Assembly (NCBI GenBank): GCA_029245955.1
Contig: JAQWOH010000048.1
Span: forward strand, 1 to 64,000
Source of the DNA: Fuerstiella sp.
GTDB lineage: Bacteria; Planctomycetota; Planctomycetia; Planctomycetales; Planctomycetaceae
Direction of reading: 5' to 3'
DNA length: 64,000 nucleotides
Shown here: positions 61,006 to 64,000 of the stretch, piece by piece
Position numbering within the stretch: the first letter of the stretch is position 1
How the letters are laid out: each line of letters begins with the position of its first letter
The notes under the pieces: generated by a model
What the model was told of the DNA's origin: nothing
What the model saw: the letters and a program-made list of their open reading frames with translations, nothing else
Databases searched by the model: none
Made by a program: the position numbers and the translations under genes

Positions 61006-63297
61006 TCACGAGCCGGGGTCTTGCCTCCGCGCAAAACGACCAAGCAGCGCGGGCAGGAATACGAGATCTCCGAACAGGGCCGACGCTATCGTCAGCACGC
61101 CCATGGTAGCAAAGATCTTGTGATCGCGGGATTCGCTTAGCATCACTGTGCTGAATCCCGCGATCAACACCGTCGTGGTCATGATCAGAGCCGTTCCCAC
61201 ACCGGTGAACGCCTTGCGAATCGCTTCATCCTGATCATCAGTCTTCGCGTTCTCTTCCTGGTACCGGGTCAGAAAATGAATGGTGTCATCGACGGCTATG
61301 CCCAGGCAGACGGTAAAATTGCAGACCATCACGATCTCAAGGTTGTACCCCGTCAGCGCCAGATACGCGCCTGTCAGCACCAGCGGAAACATGTTGGGAA
61401 TGATCGAAATCAAACCAATTCGAATGGACCGATAAACGATCGCCAACACGAAAAAAATCACCACGGAAGCGGCGCCCAGGCTCGCGGCCAGATCAACAAC
61501 AACCTGATAAAGGTGCTCCCACCGCCAAACGGCATTACCACGAAGTTCAAAGTCAAAGTGGGGATGCTGTTGTTTGATCGCAGCACATCCGGCTTCAATA
61601 CGCTCAAACACCGGACCGTACGCCGCGATGCCGAGGTCCTGAACACGAAACATGACCTCGGCCTTATTACGTTCAGGCGTAAAGAACGCCCGCTTCAGCG
61701 GAGGAGGCAGCAGTTCTATCAACGACATGCGTTCTTGCGGCGGCCCACTGCCCGGTTGAGCATCAATGAGGTTGCGGATCGACAACGGATGGCCGATCAG
61801 TTCTTCGGCGCGCAGCAGATCGTCAACGGCAGAAACAACGACCAGCACTTCTGCCGAATCGGAGCGCACCTCGTCGCCCCATTCCACTTCGACGCGAGAA
61901 AACTCCAGACCACCGAACGCCTGGTCCAGATGATGCAGCGCCATTGTGGCCTCAGCTTTTTCCGGCAGACCGTCGCTTTGCCGCTGATCCGGCTTCAATG
62001 TCAGCGAAACGGCAAAGAACAGCAACGTTGCGGCGATTGCCAGTTTGCTGACCAGCACCCGCCGCCGCAGGACAGCGTCCACGACCACCGAAACTCGGCC
62101 AAGATTCCGATCGATGAGACTGCTGTCCAGGCCGACATGGATTTTTCGTCCCAGCCACGTGGAGCAGGCGAAAGGTATGACGGTGACCACGGAGACAAAA
62201 GTCAGCGTGACTCCGATCACACTGCACATGCCAAACTCCTTCACCAATTCCGATTCGGCCTGAGTCAAAGAACCAAATCCGATGGCGGTCGTCAGCGACG
62301 TCAGGAAACACGCCATGCCCACCTGTTGAATTCCCAGCCGGGCCGATTCTTTCCCCGACAGGCCACCGCCGCGCAGTTTGCGGATCTGTACCATCAGATG
62401 CACACCATCAGTCAGTCCGACCAGGCTGACCAGAACGGGCAGAATCACGTCGACCAGCGGATTGTTTTCATAGCCCAGGTATCGAACCATGCCGATCGTC
62501 CAGAAGACGCCCAAAGCCGGTGCGGCAGCGACAATCATCACAGCCCGAATGCCGCGGAACAGGATCAGTGTCATAATGAAGATCATTCCGTAACCGATCA
62601 ACTGATACTTCAACTGATTGGCCTCGTGAGCCTCTATGGCTGCCAGTTCCGCGGGGACGCGTCCGGTTATCTGAAATCTCAGGTCCACGTCGCTGAATCG
62701 AGCCGCCGTCGCCTCGGCTGTTTCTCGCAGCAATGTTGTGGCCTCGTCGTCAGCAAGCACGTGGTTGTAATCCAGCGACAGCAGCAGCAGCAGTGTTTTG
62801 CCATCGCTGCTCAACAGCTGACCTCCAACCAGCGGGTGCCGCAGCGCCTTTTGCCTGGCGGCGAAGAAGCGATTCGCTGATGCTTCCGGTCGGGGAAACA
62901 GCGGCTCCGGCAGGCCAAAAATGTTCAGAGTCGGAACGGCATCCATCCAAAGCACGCTGCTGACCTGATCCAGATCTTCCAGATCTTCCACGACCTGTCG
63001 CAGCGCTCTGGCACAGCTGGCGCTGAAGAAATCGTCGCCCTGGATCACCACGACCACATCGGCGCGGGACAAGCTGAACGGGCTGACATTCGGCACCTGT
63101 CGCTGCGGTCTGTCGTCGTCGGAAGCGACTGCCGATCCCGACTCGTCACCTGCGTCAGTTTGTTCAATAAACTGCAACAGCACGTGCGGGTCGCGATAAC
63201 CAACAACGGCAACAGCGGTGATGACGCTGATAAGCAGTATGACAAACCAGCGTTGGTCGACACTCAGTGTTGCCAGCCTGTTGAAAGTTTTACTCAT
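61006..63297 (-). CDS. RND/MMPL-family membrane transporter (sterol-sensing-like)
   Basis: The 763-residue protein starts MSKTFNRLATLSVDQRWFVILLISVITAV and contains two similar halves, each an extracytoplasmic loop followed by a bundle of hydrophobic helices (for example YQLIGYGMIFIMTLILFRGIRAVMIV, and VVDLAASLGAASVVIFFVLAIVYRSIRIGLISII). GIAVDDTIHFLTRYQEE and GVGTALIMTTTVLIAGFSTVML are diagnostic of MMPL/RND proteins, which export lipids or drugs using proton motive force. It lies 97 bases downstream of ExbD-type genes on the same strand, hinting at an energised export system. A long antisense frame of 534 codons is a composition artefact. Confidence 0.85.
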   Translation of the reverse strand: MSKTFNRLATLSVDQRWFVILLISVITAVAVVGYRDPHVLLQFIEQTDAGDESGSAVASDDDRPQRQVPNVSPFSLSRADVVVVIQGDDFFSASCARALRQVVEDLEDLDQVSSVLWMDAVPTLNIFGLPEPLFPRPEASANRFFAARQKALRHPLVGGQLLSSDGKTLLLLLSLDYNHVLADDEATTLLRETAEATAARFSDVDLRFQITGRVPAELAAIEAHEANQLKYQLIGYGMIFIMTLILFRGIRAVMIVAAAPALGVFWTIGMVRYLGYENNPLVDVILPVLVSLVGLTDGVHLMVQIRKLRGGGLSGKESARLGIQQVGMACFLTSLTTAIGFGSLTQAESELVKEFGMCSVIGVTLTFVSVVTVIPFACSTWLGRKIHVGLDSSLIDRNLGRVSVVVDAVLRRRVLVSKLAIAATLLFFAVSLTLKPDQRQSDGLPEKAEATMALHHLDQAFGGLEFSRVEVEWGDEVRSDSAEVLVVVSAVDDLLRAEELIGHPLSIRNLIDAQPGSGPPQERMSLIELLPPPLKRAFFTPERNKAEVMFRVQDLGIAAYGPVFERIEAGCAAIKQQHPHFDFELRGNAVWRWEHLYQVVVDLAASLGAASVVIFFVLAIVYRSIRIGLISIIPNMFPLVLTGAYLALTGYNLEIVMVCNFTVCLGIAVDDTIHFLTRYQEENAKTDDQDEAIRKAFTGVGTALIMTTTVLIAGFSTVMLSESRDHKIFATMGVLTIASALFGDLVFLPALLGRFARRQDPGS

Positions 63298-63394
63298 TGC
63301 GATATTGGATCGTGAAGGGCGGATATCTGTTCCGGCAGATGAGCTGTCATTCGCCGGAATCGTTCATCCGAAAAAGCCCTCGCCACTTTTGTCA

Positions 63395-63853
63395 CTACTG
63401 GCCGGCTTTCACTGCCAGCGATATCGACAGAAACCCCAGTGCCTGACAGCGATCATAGGTGTTAATGAAATGTTGAAACGCCACGGCATCGTCAAAACCG
63501 ATGATGATCTTTGAACCGATATCGAGTTCGGCAAGTTGTGTCAGCCGACGATCGAGTTCTGCGGCACTGCTGACAGGTCGTTCATTGAGCTGAATCATTA
63601 GCTGTCCTTCTGAATCGCAGTCCAGGTATATGCGAACTTCGGGTGACCGCCACTCCTTTGGCTTCTGTTCGGCCAGGTCCACCAGTGTGTCGGTCTGTCC
63701 CGCCAACAATTCGGCGGGCAGCAATGAATCCGGTTTCTGCCCTACCGAGGCGCACACGAAAAACACCAGCAACAGAAATACAACGTCGATCATGGGCGTC
63801 ATACTGTCGTTGTCCAGTGATGTTCGGCGATCTCGATGGGTGGGTATGCGCAC
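63395..63853 (-). CDS. ExbD/TolR-family energy-transduction protein
   Basis: The probable start is GTG 63853. The 152-residue protein begins MRIPTHRDRRTSLDNDSMTPMIDVVFLLLVFFV, the single N-terminal membrane anchor with the D-MTPMIDVVFLLL motif whose Asp is essential for proton coupling. The periplasmic part includes DCDSEGQLMIQLNERPV, in the ExbD beta strands. It works with an ExbB/TolQ-type channel. Its start lies two bases from the stop of another ExbD-type gene (63856), so at least two ExbD genes and the RND transporter form a - operon. Confidence 0.9.
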   Translation of the reverse strand: MRIPTHRDRRTSLDNDSMTPMIDVVFLLLVFFVCASVGQKPDSLLPAELLAGQTDTLVDLAEQKPKEWRSPEVRIYLDCDSEGQLMIQLNERPVSSAAELDRRLTQLAELDIGSKIIIGFDDAVAFQHFINTYDRCQALGFLSISLAVKAGQ

Positions 63854-63855
63854 GA

Positions 63856-64000
63856 TCAGTCACTTCCGCCTACGGACACGGCGAACTGAATACTGCGAAT
63901 ATTCCGGGCAGCACAATGTTCAATCAACTCCCGAACCGAACCACACCGCGCCTCTCTGTCTGCCCGCAGGCGAACTTCCGGGTTCACGTCGGCAGCGGCC
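63856..64000 (-). CDS. Second ExbD/TolR-family protein, C-terminal end (partial)
   Basis: The frame enters at the right edge and stops at TGA (plus 63856-63858). The visible residues (VNPEVRLRADREARCGSVRE, LIEHCAARNIRSIQFAVSV) are the periplasmic end of an ExbD protein: charged strand, LIEHC helix and final FAVSVG. The N-terminal anchor is outside the window. Two ExbD-type proteins in tandem are common next to one ExbB-type protein in planctomycetes. Confidence 0.85.
   Translation of the reverse strand, partial: AAADVNPEVRLRADREARCGSVRELIEHCAARNIRSIQFAVSVGGSD

Noticed and set aside
61276-62880. 534-codon open frame on + opposite the RND transporter
   Set aside because: The - strand gives an unmistakable membrane transporter. 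The + frame is Gln/His/Asp-rich with no domain, a mirror of hydrophobic codons.

Overview
The window looks like the chromosome of a marine-type planctomycete (phylum Planctomycetota). This rests on protein content: secreted sulfatases, the planctomycete-type cytochrome c/DUF families (DUF1501, DUF1549/DUF1553, DUF1552, DUF1592), DUF1080 proteins, large multi-domain proteins with c-type heme and LamG-like modules, Tat signals, mostly weak ribosome-binding sites, and dispersed intergenic repeats with decayed genes between them. No rRNA, tRNA or CRISPR array was recognised. No insertion sequence or phage gene was seen.

Left third (about 1-23 kb, all on +). A pseudopilin C-terminus is cut by the edge. 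Next comes a carbohydrate or small-molecule catabolic island. It opens with a very large fusion protein (beta-propeller, HEAT, cytochrome c, LamG, N,N-dimethylformamidase-like C-terminus), followed 31 bases later by a stand-alone dimethylformamidase-like protein. Then come two sulfatases, an alpha/beta-hydrolase translationally coupled to a secreted propeller protein, an EF-hand SASA acetylesterase, an EF-hand sulfatase, a six-hairpin-type glycosidase, a PfkB fructokinase and a GH32 fructan/sucrose hydrolase. These would desulfate, deacetylate, cleave and phosphorylate sugars outside and inside the cell.

Middle (about 23-45 kb). A decayed DUF1501 gene leads into a LamG-like secreted protein, three more sulfatases (six in the window; one carries a discoidin-type domain), two flavoproteins on -, a RodA/FtsW-type SEDS protein, a small zinc-ribbon protein and a 1125-residue blue-copper/cytochrome c fusion. 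After a 1.1 kb gene graveyard holding ArsR and VOC remnants come a DUF1552/DUF1592 pair, a PhoD phosphatase and a parallel beta-helix protein.

Right third (about 46-64 kb). On - are a membrane protein, a DUF1549/DUF1553 plus DUF1501 pair, a DUF1080 protein abutting an L-fucose-dehydrogenase-like SDR, and, at the edge, an RND/MMPL transporter with two ExbD-type proteins. On + are a Rieske ferredoxin overlapping a DegT/StrS aminotransferase, a receiver-domain remnant, a solitary DUF1501 protein, a VOC protein and an S9 prolyl-oligopeptidase-type peptidase.

The most unusual items are: (a) the dimethylformamidase-like fusion beside its stand-alone paralogue; (b) the copper/heme fusion; (c) a flavoprotein carrying two adjacent tandem duplications of 17 and 19 bases whose sum (36) restores the frame; (d) identifiable gene corpses; (e) a 28-bp perfect palindrome and dispersed repeats. 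All functional calls come from reading the sequence and recalling family motifs. No database search was run.
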